Made by a program: the position numbers and the translations under genes
Notes under the pieces: model-generated
Seen by the model: the letters and a program-made list of their open reading frames with translations, nothing else
Told to the model about the DNA's origin: nothing
Databases searched by the model: none
Part shown: piece by piece, positions 19,165 through 30,775 of the stretch
Layout: each line of letters begins with the position of its first letter
How positions within the stretch are numbered: the first letter of the stretch is position 1
Assembly: GCA_964019425.1 (NCBI GenBank)
Contig: OZ025831.1
Location: 730,227 to 794,226, forward strand
Origin: Flectonema sp. DT1601
Taxonomy: Eukaryota; Euglenozoa; Diplonemea; Diplonemida; Diplonemidae
Length of the DNA stretch: 64,000 nucleotides
Direction: 5' to 3'

Positions 19165-21044
19165 ATGGGATTCTTATTAGAAGAGCCAACTACAGAAGTA
19201 CACGATGATAATGAGACGGATTTAGAGATGACAACACCTCTTCTAATTGTTGAAGAGCATCAGAAATCAAATGTAAATATCAACACTCGAAGTGAATCGA
19301 GTTCTGATCTAAAACCACGATCTCGGTCAGTAGTTCGATTTACTGAGCCAGTGCTTCCCGTGTCACCTCTGATGTCACCGACAGAGAGTGCTTCATCACC
19401 GAGTATGTTTTATTGTATTTCTATTTATGGTATTCAATTGTTGTTCTGTTGCCTTCCCAGAAACAAACAAAAACAGCCAACGAATTCGGTCAAATACTCG
19501 GCGAGATGCAGTGTCCTATATGTCTCGATTGCTATGACGCTCCCGTCTCGTTACAGTGCGGTCACACTATTTGTAAAGTTCACGTCGCAGAGTTGTCAGC
19601 TATCTTACATCATCCTGATACCGGAATTATTGAATTTGATTGTCCGAAGTGTAGAGAACGATGTAAGTTTGATTCAGCTAGTGATGTAAAAGTAAATCTT
19701 GAGATGAAAAATTTAATTCAAATTGTTAAGAAGGCAGCTTTCAAAAGTCCATCGCAACGCAGGTCAGAACGAGAAGCAAAATTAGTAGCTCGTCTTAAAG
19801 AGTTCGAAGGAACAACTGCTGACCTTCGACGGAAAGAACAACGTGTTGAACAAGACAGACGAAAACTTTCAGAAGAAAAGAAAAAAATTGAATCCTTCGA
19901 AGAACAAACTCGCACGAAAGCCGAAACCGAAAAACTAGTAAAAGGTCGTCAGAGACTCGAAAGAGAAAAAAAGGCTTTGGAGCAACAGAGAATTGAAACA
20001 AACAAACAACTTCACGCCCTAATGGTACGACAAGCCAGAGAAGGAAAAGCTCAACAACAGCAGCCGACATCAGGTGTGTCAACGGAAGCTGACATTATTC
20101 GAATTAAGAAAGATTTTGAGAATAAGAAATTAGAAGAACGTCGCATTCGAGACGAACGAATCAACGCTGAGTACAATACCTGGATGCAACAAAATGATCA
20201 AATGAAAGAAGCGTTTCACAGCAGACTTGAATTACAGTCTCAAGTGGATAAGTTTGTTAAAGTCATCGATGAGCCGAATTCTTCTCCAATTAAAAATATC
20301 ACTCAGTCAGTTTCATCATCTGCCGCAAGTACTCAAATAAAGAAGAGAGTAATCCAACAGAAGTCTTCAGATCCTTCGTATGAAATTCAATTCGACCATT
20401 CAAACCCGGCAGCATTACTCGTTAGAAAAGAGAGTCGTGACACACTCACAGATAATAATAATAAAACTGATTCTATTCCAACAGCTTTAGTTAAAAAAGA
20501 ACTTCATGAGACTGGTGACAGTATTTCAGGAGATAATGTTCCCGACAAGACATTCATAACATCGTTTAGTAAAATAAGAAATCTTCCGATTGCGGAATTA
20601 TCGTCATCTCAATCACGGCCTGTAGAAGTTCAGAAATACCCTGGCAGAGTGAATCCCATCACGGGATTTCCAGATGTAGAGCATATGTTAGAAATTGATG
20701 GTGGCGATCAGTTTGTTAGAGAACGGGAAATATTTTCCAGGGCTGTGAAAGAAGTCCCTCCTCAGAGAGTACCATCAGACTATCCGAATCATTTATTTAA
20801 ACGTCAAGATGTTGATTATGAATTAAATGACCTCCTTGAAGAGGTTGATAACAAATATCGACCCGACCTCGAAGCTGCGTACAGTCGCAAAGTCCTTTCT
20901 GAAAAAGCTCGAATAGCTGAAGAACGAGCTCTCTCAATGGTCTCCCAATACAAAACCAATGCGGGTATCGCTGTTCAAAAACCAAAGCGTCTCAAACCTT
21001 CTTATCAACCAAAGCTCTGTCGGGCTCGTAGAGGTCGCGTTTGA
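19165..21044 (+). CDS. RING-finger coiled-coil protein, one intron
   Basis: Coding exons are 19165-19402 and 19477-21044 (601 aa); the 74-nt intron 19403-19476 begins GTATGT and ends AAAACAG, and splicing joins the two frames cleanly (...SASSPTNEFGQILG...). The other CAG at 19460 does not keep the frame. Right after the junction is a C3HC4-type RING, MQCPICLDCYDAPVSLQCGH followed by H and CPKCRERC, so an E3 ubiquitin-ligase activity is likely. A charged coiled coil follows (about 150-290), then a disordered Ser/Lys-rich region and a basic tail. The order RING plus coiled coil is TRIM-like but no B-box is seen. ATG 19165 is preferred over in-frame 19102 because ATCACTTCAG ends at 19144. Confidence 0.85.
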
Positions 21045-21404
21045 TTAATAATACCTATTGGGTCTCAATACTGAGTCCTCGTTAGGACCCTTTCCAACGA
21101 CGTCTTTGAAATGGAATGACACGGTAATATCTTTTTTGTTTAATTCAATTTATTTATTCACACATTTCTATGTGTGAGTTATTAGTTAAGGGCTTATTAC
21201 ACAACACACTTATTGCTTTTCATACGAGCGCCACTCAGTTCCGTGTGCGCCTCAATTTGTTTTTTCATTTTTGGTTTGTCTCTTGCGCAACTGTTAACTT
21301 TAAATGTTTTTTTCCGCTATTGCTGGTAGTGAGTGATGATGTTGTTTCTACACTTCGTTTAATATTTTAAATTAGAATAATTAAAACAACAACAGTTATC
21401 TAAT
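21045..21404. other. intergenic region, no gene seen
   Basis: 360 bp AT-rich spacer. AACAACAACAG ends at 21395, 9 nt before ATG 21405, and closely resembles the 3' ends of internal introns in this window. Confidence 0.55.
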
Positions 21405-23513
21405 ATGGGAACAGATCAATTGGTTGGAGGATTTCATAAGTTTGAATTTGGGGAATCTTCTGATGAGCGTCGGTACTCTCTGGCTGAAACATCCCCTGGA
21501 TCTCAACCTTCTCCAAGACCACCTCTTCCAGTAGCTGCTGTTGGTGGATCGACACCACCAAGTGGGAAGGTAACTCCTCGACAGCAGCATCTCCAACAGC
21601 AGGCTCAACACATTCTTGAACTGCAAACGACGCTGAACGCTGCTTTTATGAAAATAAGAGAGCTGGAGCAACAGTCTGATCCCAGCACTCATTTGGATTA
21701 TAAAATATTTAAAAGGAAAGCCGCAGCGACGTTATCAGTTCGGAGTGAACACACCATCTTAAAAATACACTTTCTGTATTGGAAACTGTGGAGGCATCCT
21801 TTCGGGAAAGTAACTACAACATCAATCCAATCAATGCCTGCATTAAGAGAGAAGCAAGAGCCTCTTGTTAAGAACTCTGAAGGGCAGCCGTTAAGTTCTC
21901 TTCATCAACAAGATGCTTCCCTTATAGATTTTATAGATAGACAGTTCAACGTTAATAAATATTCAAATCAACAAATGTCTTCAAGGAGATCGTCTGGTGG
22001 AATAAATCCCCGTCTCCCATCTTCTCTTCAACATTCTCTGCGGAAGCCAATTCCCGATGAACACGATGTTGATGAGCAATCGCAAGACTCAGCGCATCCC
22101 AGCCTCGCAACCTCTCTTCACCAACACGTAAATATTAATAATTCCCTTCATACGCAAAGTGATTTAGACAAACAATCGCAAAACCCGACTCTCGCAACTT
22201 CTCTTCACGTACAGGTTGATAATTCCCTTCTGAGACAGACACCGGACCGAAAAGACAACACCGACCAGCAATCACAAGACTCAGCACAGCCAAGTCTCGC
22301 AACTTCTCTTCAGCCTCTGGTATTTTCAGCCAACAGTCGCCTTAGCAATACGATGGAAAGCCTACGAGGAAATCAGTTAGAACTCTCACCTCGCACAAAT
22401 GAATCCATCACTGGTAGGCAACCATTTCCAAGTCCTCCTTCAACAGGAAACACGAATCGATCGTTGCCATCTCCGAACCCCCTGCAGGCGAATATTATGA
22501 TGAGCAGTCCTGAACATCAAAGCGCGTTCTGCAATCTCAGACAAACCGAACCACCGAGACTGAATAACATCTATTCAGGAGATCCACAGAAGGGAGTATT
22601 CAGAAGTGGCAGCGGAAAGCAGATGCAGGAAGCCTCAGTGGCACATAAAGAGACCCGCATTCTTGATTTTCAACGAATCGGGGATGGAGCACACCACAGT
22701 GGTGATGTGAGTGAAGAACAAGTTGCAACAGTACTGAGGTGTGAACGCGAGTCGAACAGCAGTCCAAACGAGTCGCTTCGGATTTCGGAAGATTCTCCCC
22801 CACGCGCTTCGCTCTTCCCGTTGCATAAATTAGAACAGCCTGAAAGTCATCTGGTGGCCAATAAAGTCCATTCATTAGAAACTATCAGTGATACTTCTTT
22901 TACAATCCATTCATCAAAGAATACTAAAGTAAATATAATTCATAATGAAAAGCCTTCTCCTGTTGGTATTAGCATCAAAGAGAAGACACCAATAGCTGAT
23001 ACATCGCAATCCGTCAAAGACATGTTGGGCGGGAATTCTATTGAATTGAATGCGAATTTCGCGGCGCATGAACTTTCTGATACTTGTTCGATGCCGACTG
23101 TGGTAGGAGAGCTAAGTCAACCAATAGCGATAAAGGCACCTCCTCCCCCTCCTTTTATGGCAGCAGCTATGAGAGGAATTCTGGATTCCGAAAACTGTTT
23201 GAAAGATAACAAGGAGCACGTCGTTCAGACTCGTTTGATTCACGGAGGCCATCCTTCGAATGAACTTGTTGCAGATCTCAGGATGCGTTCTACATCAGAG
23301 CTGACGTCACTCCTCAGTTATTATAAGATCCCAGTTGATGCTTCTCATTCTGATGCTGTTGTTCTTCTTGCTATAGCGATGTCTACTTTTAATGAATTAC
23401 AAACAGATGTCCCTGATGAGTACATCACTCCTGTTTGGAGTACAAATACAACTCCGGCAAGTGATCATTTACTTTGTGGTGTTACTGAACAGACAATAGC
23501 ACTTCCATTGTGA
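21405..23513 (+). CDS. low-complexity protein with internal repeats, unrecognised
   Basis: 702 aa. Mostly disordered and rich in Ser, Gln, Pro and Asn. A short coiled coil (LQQQAQHILELQTTLNAAFM) lies near residue 65-90, followed by an aromatic/basic helix EHTILKIHFLYWKLWRHPFG that resembles centrin-binding SFI1-type helices, an impression only. Residues about 220-310 contain three imperfect repeats of the form DxQSQDSAxPSLATSL. The C-terminal about 60 residues (RSTSELTSLLSYYKIPVDAS and on) look globular and could be a SAP-like or interaction module. Acceptor-like CAACAG ends at 21395. The function is unknown. Confidence 0.8.
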   Translation: MGTDQLVGGFHKFEFGESSDERRYSLAETSPGSQPSPRPPLPVAAVGGSTPPSGKVTPRQQHLQQQAQHILELQTTLNAAFMKIRELEQQSDPSTHLDYKIFKRKAAATLSVRSEHTILKIHFLYWKLWRHPFGKVTTTSIQSMPALREKQEPLVKNSEGQPLSSLHQQDASLIDFIDRQFNVNKYSNQQMSSRRSSGGINPRLPSSLQHSLRKPIPDEHDVDEQSQDSAHPSLATSLHQHVNINNSLHTQSDLDKQSQNPTLATSLHVQVDNSLLRQTPDRKDNTDQQSQDSAQPSLATSLQPLVFSANSRLSNTMESLRGNQLELSPRTNESITGRQPFPSPPSTGNTNRSLPSPNPLQANIMMSSPEHQSAFCNLRQTEPPRLNNIYSGDPQKGVFRSGSGKQMQEASVAHKETRILDFQRIGDGAHHSGDVSEEQVATVLRCERESNSSPNESLRISEDSPPRASLFPLHKLEQPESHLVANKVHSLETISDTSFTIHSSKNTKVNIIHNEKPSPVGISIKEKTPIADTSQSVKDMLGGNSIELNANFAAHELSDTCSMPTVVGELSQPIAIKAPPPPPFMAAAMRGILDSENCLKDNKEHVVQTRLIHGGHPSNELVADLRMRSTSELTSLLSYYKIPVDASHSDAVVLLAIAMSTFNELQTDVPDEYITPVWSTNTTPASDHLLCGVTEQTIALPL

Positions 23514-23721
23514 ATCCCTCTCCTAAAGCTGTATCTATGGTTCGGTTCTTTTGTGTTTATCTGATTATAGCATTTACTATTGTATCTCTGTTCCGTCTTG
23601 TTGTTCTTTAAATTCATATTTTGTGAGAAGTTATCGTTTTTCTTTCAAGTCGATTGATTAATTATTAGTGGTGGCGGTATTATCTTTTTAATTGTACTTC
23701 ACAGGACCGTTTCGTTAAAAG

Positions 23722-26700
23722 ATGCTCCGCTCTACCGGGCATTGTTTGTCAGCTATTCGGGGAAAGGCTGCAATGGAGAAGAGAACCACCGCAATGGCAG
23801 CAGTAGATAAGAACGCAGAACGAGGGATAATATTTCCATTTGACGAACCGGAATGTAAAATGCAACTGTCTGTGACAGATTTCGCGGAAGTTATGAATTC
23901 CCAGCCATCAATAGCAGTGAGAGAAGAATCCGGACGGTTAGTTAACTTGTCAAAAACGGTGTCGGAAGATGCAGAGATTGAACAGCTGGAAATTGAGAAA
24001 ACTTGGGACTGTCAGGCTTCTGATGAAGATAGCATTAGTAATACAGCACCACAGTTTGCATGGGGAGCTTTACTTGAAAATAATTTTGATTTATTCTGCG
24101 AAGCGTTCACTGCTAGAATAGCTGACCATTTCATATCCATGACTAAGTTAGACCCTCGAATTATGACTTTTATTAATGTGGACTTCATTGACATCGTCGA
24201 AGAAGGAGTCGAAGCTCTCGCAGATGATAAACTAACTTCTTTAAAACCAAAAGAACAATTATCACCAGACGACATTAGTCTGGTTAAGTACACTACTAAA
24301 TCTGTTATTAAAAAAATGATTCGGGTACTACTCACTAAGTCTTCAACAGTTGCTATCGATGTTCGTAAAAACTTAGAAAAAGGAGCTGAAAGTGCTGAAC
24401 ATGGTTACCGAAGTCGATTTCAATTCTCATGGCAAGATGAGAACCCTCAACTCAACACATACGAAGTTGTTGCTTCTTTAATAATCTTAGAAGCAGCGAT
24501 AAGGGATATAAAGATCGATATCACTGATAGTGACCTCGAGCTTCACGATAAGTTTTTCACCTTGCAAACTATAACTGGTGATCTCAGGCTTTACACCAGT
24601 AAAGATGGTGTGGCTGAGAAAATACACGAATACCTGTTGGTACTGTTGGATAGAAATCATAAAAAAAAAGACTCGTTTCTCATAGCAACGGGGTATCAAC
24701 TTCATTCTGAAACCTTGAATCACTCATTAGCTCTTGTCAAAATGTTAAATATGGAATACGATAAATTGATCCAGGAGTCTTCAACAGATAATAGCACAGA
24801 GAGTAAGATAATGACACGTGTGATATTGGCTGTGAAACGCATTCACCTTGAGTCCCGTGGCCGTGTTGATAATTATGTCTCAACAAAAGGTTTTATTCAG
24901 CAAACTATGAAATTGTTAAGAAGTTCTAAAAACATTGAAGAACCAGAACTCAACTGTAGTAGTATTGAAAAGTATATCTCAGCTGAGGAAGAGATTTATA
25001 GTTTCTTAAAACCTGCCGCATTCTTACTTGACGTGCTGTTGCACACGTCATTTAATGGAATGAAATACATCGCAACTTGTACAAAGACGACATCGTTTTC
25101 CAGAAGTACGTTGTCGAAATCATATATTAGAGTCGATGCTGGTTTAGCAAAGATGTCTACAAATCAAGTTTCTATTCTCTCGGATTATCCTCCAATGATC
25201 GCACCTCCATTAAGTTGGAATACAGGTAGTCCATATTATAAGCTTAAAGCAAAGTTACTTCGATTTGATAGAAAGGGGAAATGGTTAGACAGATTAATTC
25301 GTGATAATTGCTCAAGTACATTTCCAACTTCTAAACTGGTCAAAGGACTAGACTTCTTAAATTCAGTGAAATGGAAAATCTCTTTAGAAGCTATCCGACA
25401 TCTGAAATGGATGAGGAGAGAAGGTATGGAATCGGGAGATAAACTTAAAGGAGGATATGTCCTCATTCCTCAATCAAATCCAAGAGCGAGATCAAAGAAA
25501 GCTCATCGAATTTGGATGGAACACAATCGATCGATCAAAGTTAAGAATTCTGACCGTTCAGCATCAAATAAACAGGCCAACCAACTCTTAAAGCTCACTG
25601 ATAAGTTGCATAATAGAAGTTTTCATCTTCCTGTTAATTGTGATTTCAGAGGAAGAATATATCCAATGCACACGGCGCTTAATTATCAGGCTTCTGATTT
25701 CGTCAGATCTATGCTCGTCTTTGGAGAAGAAAAACCTCTCGGGAAGAACGGATTATTCCACTTGAAAATCCACGCAGCCAACTTAATGGGACTTGATAAG
25801 AAAAGTTTTGATGAGCGGATCGCGTGGATTGATGAAAACGTCGAAGGGATTATCCACTCGGCAGAAAATCCAAAAGCACCTGACGCTTTGTGGAGAGCAG
25901 CAGACAAACCTCTCCTTGGTCACGTTGTTTTGACAGAATTAGGAAGAGCTTTAAGTCATTCTCGTGGACCTGCTTTCTATGAAACAGCAACACCAATCCA
26001 CGTTGATGGATCCTGTAATGGATTGCAGCATTACTCTGCTCTTGCACTTGATCCGAGTGGTGCAGCAACTTCTAACTTAGTAAAAAAGAAGTTTAGTGAG
26101 AGACCATCAGATGTTTATACGTCTGTTTTAGAAGTTGTGATTAAAAAGAATAATGAAATACTTGAGCAGGGATCTTCTCATCCAAACTATGACAAAGCAG
26201 TTATGGTAGATGGAAACCTTGTGAGAAAGACTATAAAACAAAGTGTAATGACAAACGTTTACGGTGTTACTGCTATGGGAATGCGCCGTCAAATCCTATC
26301 ACAGCTTGAAGCTCAGAATGAAAACTTGGTCGTCCCATTTGGTTCCTATGAACTCAAATCAATGGCAGCACATGTCGCTTCCCTTGTAAACGAATCCCTC
26401 AAAGACGTCTTCAAGGGTGCTGTTCAAACGCAGGCTTGGTTCAAGGTATCTTTTGATTTAGTTTATTCACAAACTAACTCCTCAGTATTTTTATCACCTC
26501 TCAATAAAATAACACAAAAACAGGACGCCATCAAAACCATAAGAATAATTCATAATGAAACACATATAAAAGGACCACCTGTTTGCTTCATGAGTCAGGT
26601 TTGTGTTTTCTATTATTATTCGAATCTAATATTTAATTGTGAATCAGTCTGAAATAATAATATCAAAACCACAGCTCGGATTCCCAGTACTACAGCCTTA

Positions 26701-27133
26701 CTTTAATAAAGAGTCGGAGAAAATTGTAAACGTACGATGTGGGACGTCAACGATTCATTTTCACCAAAGTGTTGATTTTCTCCCTCACTATGGAAAACAT
26801 ATCACGGCGTTCCCACCAAATTATATTCATTCAATGGATGCGAGTCATTTGCTACTTTCAGCACTTAAATTTAAAGAGCGAGGGTTAGAGACATTCGGAT
26901 CTGTTCATGATTCTTACTGGGGTCACGCTTGTGATATGGATGCATTAAATATCTCTCTTCGTGAGTCATTCATTGAACTATATAAAGAAAATCGTCTCGA
27001 GTCTCTTTACCTTGATTTATCATGTGCTTATGCAAAGCCTTTAAAGGTTGCTGGAATTTCAATACCACTTCCTCCTAGTAGAGGTGATTTTAATATAGAA
27101 GAAGTACTTGATGCACCATATTTCTTTGCATAA
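23722..27133 (+). CDS. mitochondrial single-subunit (T7-like) DNA-directed RNA polymerase, two introns
   Basis: Transcribes the mitochondrial genome. Exons are 23722-26445, 26524-26598 and 26648-27133 (1,094 aa). Intron 1 (78 nt, GTATCT...AACAG) is a multiple of three without stops, so it reads through; intron 2 (49 nt, GTTTGT...ATCAG) must be removed to reach the catalytic end. T7-family motifs are intact: DFRGRIYP, motif A VDGSCNGLQHYSAL (Asp about 762), motif B RKTIKQSVMTNVYGVTAMG (Lys about 838), LGFPVLQPY, PNYIHSMDASHL and motif C SVHDSYWGH (about 1020). MLRSTGHCLSAIRGKAA at the start is a plausible presequence. The N-terminal 400 residues are divergent, as usual in this family. Acceptor-like CTTCACAG ends at 23704. 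Confidence 0.95.
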
Positions 27134-28673
27134 GTTTCACGCGAACGACCTTTACAGACAGTCGTCGAGTAGTTTATTAGAAACACACTTCAAGGGGGAG
27201 CAGTTTAATTTCATATTTTCTTTTTTATTATTACCATTATAGAATGACATCCACGTAGTGGTGCCTTTGTTCTGTAATTATTTTATTATTATCAATTCTC
27301 TGTTATAATTGATAGTATCCTCCAGCTGTAGCTCTCGGAGGTCTGCGAAACAAATAAAGAGCAATCAGTCTTTAGCACTGCATCTGAGTGCAGTTATTAC
27401 TTGAAAGGGAAGACGAGCTCGATCCCCTCATGCCATCACATCCGAACAGTGCTCCCTCTTCCCTGTCTGTTATGACACAAAAAAATGGAAATCGTGTGAA
27501 CACGTCCTTCGATTTTGTTCCTTTTCCGTCGGGAAAGGTTGCAAAATATACTTTCTGTCCTATGTGTGAGTAAGCAAAGAGAAGCTTTTCTTTCTTTCTT
27601 TTTTTTTTTTTTTTTTTTCTTTCTTTTAGTTGTTAACCATTTAATAACCAGCTTTGTGAAAGAATCAAAACCCGAGATCCTCGCGATCGCAGATCGCTCT
27701 TTAGGATTCCGAGAAAATTCTGTTATTTCGTTTTACTTCTTCCTCTCATTGTTGAGTTCACATAGTTTGTGCGCCAACTGTTTGGCGAAAGGCTTCACAA
27801 ATCACTCAAATAGTTTAAGGCTTTCACTACTACCAATTAAATTTTTATTATTGTGTAGAAGAAAGTGTGAAATTAGTAAGAGGAAAGTGAATGCTGTTCT
27901 CAATGCCATTATTACTTATTTTTTCCTTTGAAAAAAAAAAAAAAAAAGGAAAGGAAAATGAAAATGAAAATGAAATCCTATTTTCTTTAGATCAATGCAA
28001 CGTAAGACACAAAAGTTAGTGGTCAGCATCAAGACAATAAATCAGCTTATCGTTGTTGTGTGGTACTTGTTTTTGGGCGAACCACTTACTTTTCTCTTTT
28101 TTTGCCATTGTTGTGGCAGCGTTGCCTTTCCCTTTGAAAGAAAGAAAAAAAAACTTAATTTATATTGTTGCTGTACTTTTCGATTTGTGGATTATTAAAG
28201 TCCAGTTATCTCCTTCTTTGTTGTCATATTAACGAACACCAGCAATACACTTCTTTGTGAGGTATTTAGTTGGCATTCGTTGTTCTTTTTTTTTTTTTTT
28301 TTTTTTAAAAGGTTGTTTGTTTAGCAAACGACTGACTACCCTATCAGATGCTTCCTGGACACAATTACTTGGTTGAATCTAAGTTACGTGTTGGTAGCAA
28401 TCAATCTTACAAAAGAAACGAAAATAAGAATTCTAAAAAAAAACACATCAGAAAAAGTAGCATCAAAGACACAATGCAATATCTGGTAGCAAATAGCAGC
28501 ATCACTTTATAAAACAGTTCACAAATATGAGCGACACGAGAAAGCCTGAAACTATTTATTAATTACAAAGCGGAACAATATATTCACAACCTTTCTGTTG
28601 TATCTTTGACTTGATAACATATCATAACTTTATAGTAATCCACCCTCCCGCAGTACAAGTCACTATAAACAAT
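27134..28673. other. 1.5-kb intergenic region, low complexity
   Basis: Contains T runs near 27600 and 28286, an A run at 27931-27947 and a short GAAAAT tandem after it. A 47-codon ORF starting at ATG 27431 (ending FCPMCE) has no clear acceptor and no recognised motif, so it is not called. The 138-codon ORF at 27515 is mostly homopolymer Phe. Confidence 0.5.
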
Positions 28674-28952
28674 ATGATCGCAGAAGTGCTGGGAGCATGT
28701 TTATCGATAGTTGCCGTGTTGGTTGTCGTGTTGGTAATTTGTTATAAAGATGTAAAAGGAAAAGTTGGAGAGCGAAGATATGAAAGGCCAATCGACTCTG
28801 AAACTGAGTCTAACGACAGGGAGTGGATGTACGAAGGGAGAACAACAACAACAACAATAACGACAACAGCAGACGAGATAGCAACTCAAGAAGAGTCAAA
28901 GCCACCAGAAGACAAAGAGAAAGATGATTCAAAAGTATCTTGCGATGTATAA
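28674..28952 (+). CDS. small single-pass membrane protein, unrecognised
   Basis: 92 aa from ATG 28674. The N-terminal half is one hydrophobic segment (MIAEVLGACLSIVAVLVVVL and ICY), followed by a basic stop-transfer patch KDVKGKVGERRYERP, then an acidic Thr/Glu/Lys-rich tail ending KDDSKVSCDV. This predicts a signal-anchored or type III membrane protein with a disordered cytosolic tail. The open frame goes back to 28611, but CTCCCGCAG ending at 28653 favours the inner ATG. There is no family match from memory. The composition is plausible for a real gene, but it is short and isolated, so I am only moderately sure. Confidence 0.5.
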   Translation: MIAEVLGACLSIVAVLVVVLVICYKDVKGKVGERRYERPIDSETESNDREWMYEGRTTTTTITTTADEIATQEESKPPEDKEKDDSKVSCDV

Positions 28953-29398
28953 ACACGAGAGTCTGATTCTAGTCTGGGCTATCCTCTAATCACATAACTT
29001 GGTGAGGAAGTACTGACCACCTGCCCGAAGGATGAAGACTGCTGAAGATTTTATTCGAAATTAAAACTCTGTTAGAATTCTATTGGCCTCCTCCTCTCAG
29101 AGAAATAGTAGAAAGCTCATCCCTCCCACTGATATTGTTAATTCATTCATAATAATTAATGCAGTCATGTTACACTAGTTCGTATAGCTATATGGTAAGG
29201 CGACTTAATTATTATAATTTATTTTTTTTTAAATTTTACGAATTCTGTCTTCTCTTCCCCAAATTATTTTAAACATCGAATCCACCTGACCAACGTTACG
29301 AAGTCAGGAGTCGATTTCGTGGAGATGTTGTTGTTAGAAGTTTAGCTTCCTCCCGTTGTAATTTTATTTCTTTTTAGCAATCCAAAGTAGTTGTGTTA
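28953..29398. other. intergenic region, no gene seen
   Basis: 446 bp of AT-rich spacer. TTCTTTTTAG ends at 29377, a TAG instead of the usual CAG, 21 nt before ATG 29399. Confidence 0.55.
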
Positions 29399-29932
29399 AT
29401 GGATCAACGAGAGCTACAAAAGGATGGGGTTTGTAATGATAAATTCCCACCTGCTGACCTACTCTCACAGTATGAACATGTCCCTGAAATCAACAGAGAT
29501 CGATTACATTATCAAATTTTAAAAAACCAACCAAAGATAACAGCTATTGTTTTCTTACAACATATGCTTCAAAGGTTTTCAGGGTGTTGTTTAGTATCAG
29601 AGTTGGCTGCGGCATTAAAATGTGGAGTCGGAGAAGTGTATCACATTGCGTTAATACTAAACAGAGACATGTGGATTGATGTTATTATTAAATCACTACC
29701 AGACTGTACTGGAACTCTATCACTAAAACAGGACTCGGTTGATACGTTAACTCTAACTCATCCAAATAATTCATTATTACCATCTCGGTCTGTTCATGCT
29801 GCTGAGAATATGTGGAGAGATGCTCTTCAGTGTTCTCATCAAAAACCTTTGGGAGCTGATGAAGTTTGGCTTCACTGGGAATCCATCAATCCGAGATACC
29901 CCGACTGGTGGATACGACAAGTAATTGCTTAG
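29399..29932 (+). CDS. small soluble protein, unrecognised
   Basis: 177 aa from ATG 29399 (the codon at 29393 is GTG). Contains helical, partly hydrophobic blocks: ITAIVFLQHMLQRFSGCCLV, SELAAALKCGVGEVYHIALI (a helix-turn-helix-like look), RDMWIDVIIKSLPDC, and a Trp-rich C-terminus VWLHWESINPRYPDWWIRQ. It could be a winged-helix or adaptor-type protein, but nothing specific is recognised. The acceptor-like TTTTTAG ends at 29377. GTAATT just before the stop could be a splice donor, but no continuing exon was identified. Confidence 0.65.
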   Translation: MDQRELQKDGVCNDKFPPADLLSQYEHVPEINRDRLHYQILKNQPKITAIVFLQHMLQRFSGCCLVSELAAALKCGVGEVYHIALILNRDMWIDVIIKSLPDCTGTLSLKQDSVDTLTLTHPNNSLLPSRSVHAAENMWRDALQCSHQKPLGADEVWLHWESINPRYPDWWIRQVIA

Positions 29933-30244
29933 TTAGTTGTTGATACTTTGATCTTGTTTGTTTATTTAATATAACTATCACTAGACTACTTTGGTATGTT
30001 ATTAGTTACACACGAGGCGTTAATGTGGCCTTTTATTGTGAGGCTGCTTCCCTTTACAGGTAGAGTCGTCTAAAAATTGGCTGCCGTGGAAATTAATTTA
30101 GTTATCGCTCCCCTCAGTCTTCAACGAATTGAGAAATGAATCCAATCAGGAATAATATTTACATTTTATGTTCTCTAAAGGGGTGTTCATACTTCACTCT
30201 GAACAGGTAGAAATTTACACCTCCCCTCACGACAAATAATTTTT
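29933..30244. other. intergenic region, no gene seen
   Basis: 312 bp spacer. CTCTGAACAG ends at 30206, leaving a 38-nt leader before ATG 30245. Confidence 0.55.
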
Positions 30245-30559
30245 ATGAATACCGCAGCGGCTCCTGCGATGCCCCAGCAACCCCAACAACTAACTAGTCA
30301 GCGCAATAGTCCTGACGTGTCTCCTCCTCATTGGCCGCTTGAGAAGAATGTTTATCGGGGGACTTCAAAAGCAAAAGCTCATTGTTCATTTCCTGGATTC
30401 CATGTCGGTGATGTCACCATCATACCAGCGAACGAGATCCCGCCTCCAACTTATTCGGTATGACTGTTTGCTTTGATGTCTTATTATTAATTACTCGATC
30501 TCAAGTCATTTCGTTGATGTCATTTTCCTTAAACAAAACAGAAACACGGATATCACTAA
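30245..30559 (+). CDS. short Pro-rich protein, one intron, unrecognised
   Basis: Exons 30245-30457 and 30542-30559 give 76 aa. The 84-nt intron (GTATGA...AAAACAG) has the same ends as verified introns in this window, and splicing replaces an abrupt end with ...PPPTYSKHGYH. Without splicing the frame stops two codons later (72 aa). The sequence starts Ala/Gln/Pro-rich and then has SPPHWPLEKNVYRG and FHVGDVTIIPANEIPPPTY. Short proteins with Pro-Tyr-Gly-His endings occur among ciliary microtubule inner proteins, but that comparison is only an impression. Acceptor-like AACAG ends at 30206. It is probably real and its function is unknown. Confidence 0.6.
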
Positions 30560-30775
30560 ACATGATCCTATTAACGATGAAACTCTTTGTGACTATTCAT
30601 GGGTGTTATCTAACGACTGTTGTTAACGAGATTCAATGAGAATTGTAAGTTTGGCAACTTTTGGTTGCCAACGAGTTCTTAAATTGCGAATTACCCGCTT
30701 TTAGGTTCTTGTTGGTTGTGTTTTGGTTCATCTTTTTCGGAACCTAAAAACTTTTTCAGTACACACGAGGGAATA

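Noticed and set aside
27431-27574. 47-codon ORF ending FCPMCE
   Set aside because: A Cys pair at the end is suggestive, but there is no second pair, no clear acceptor in front and no neighbour evidence.
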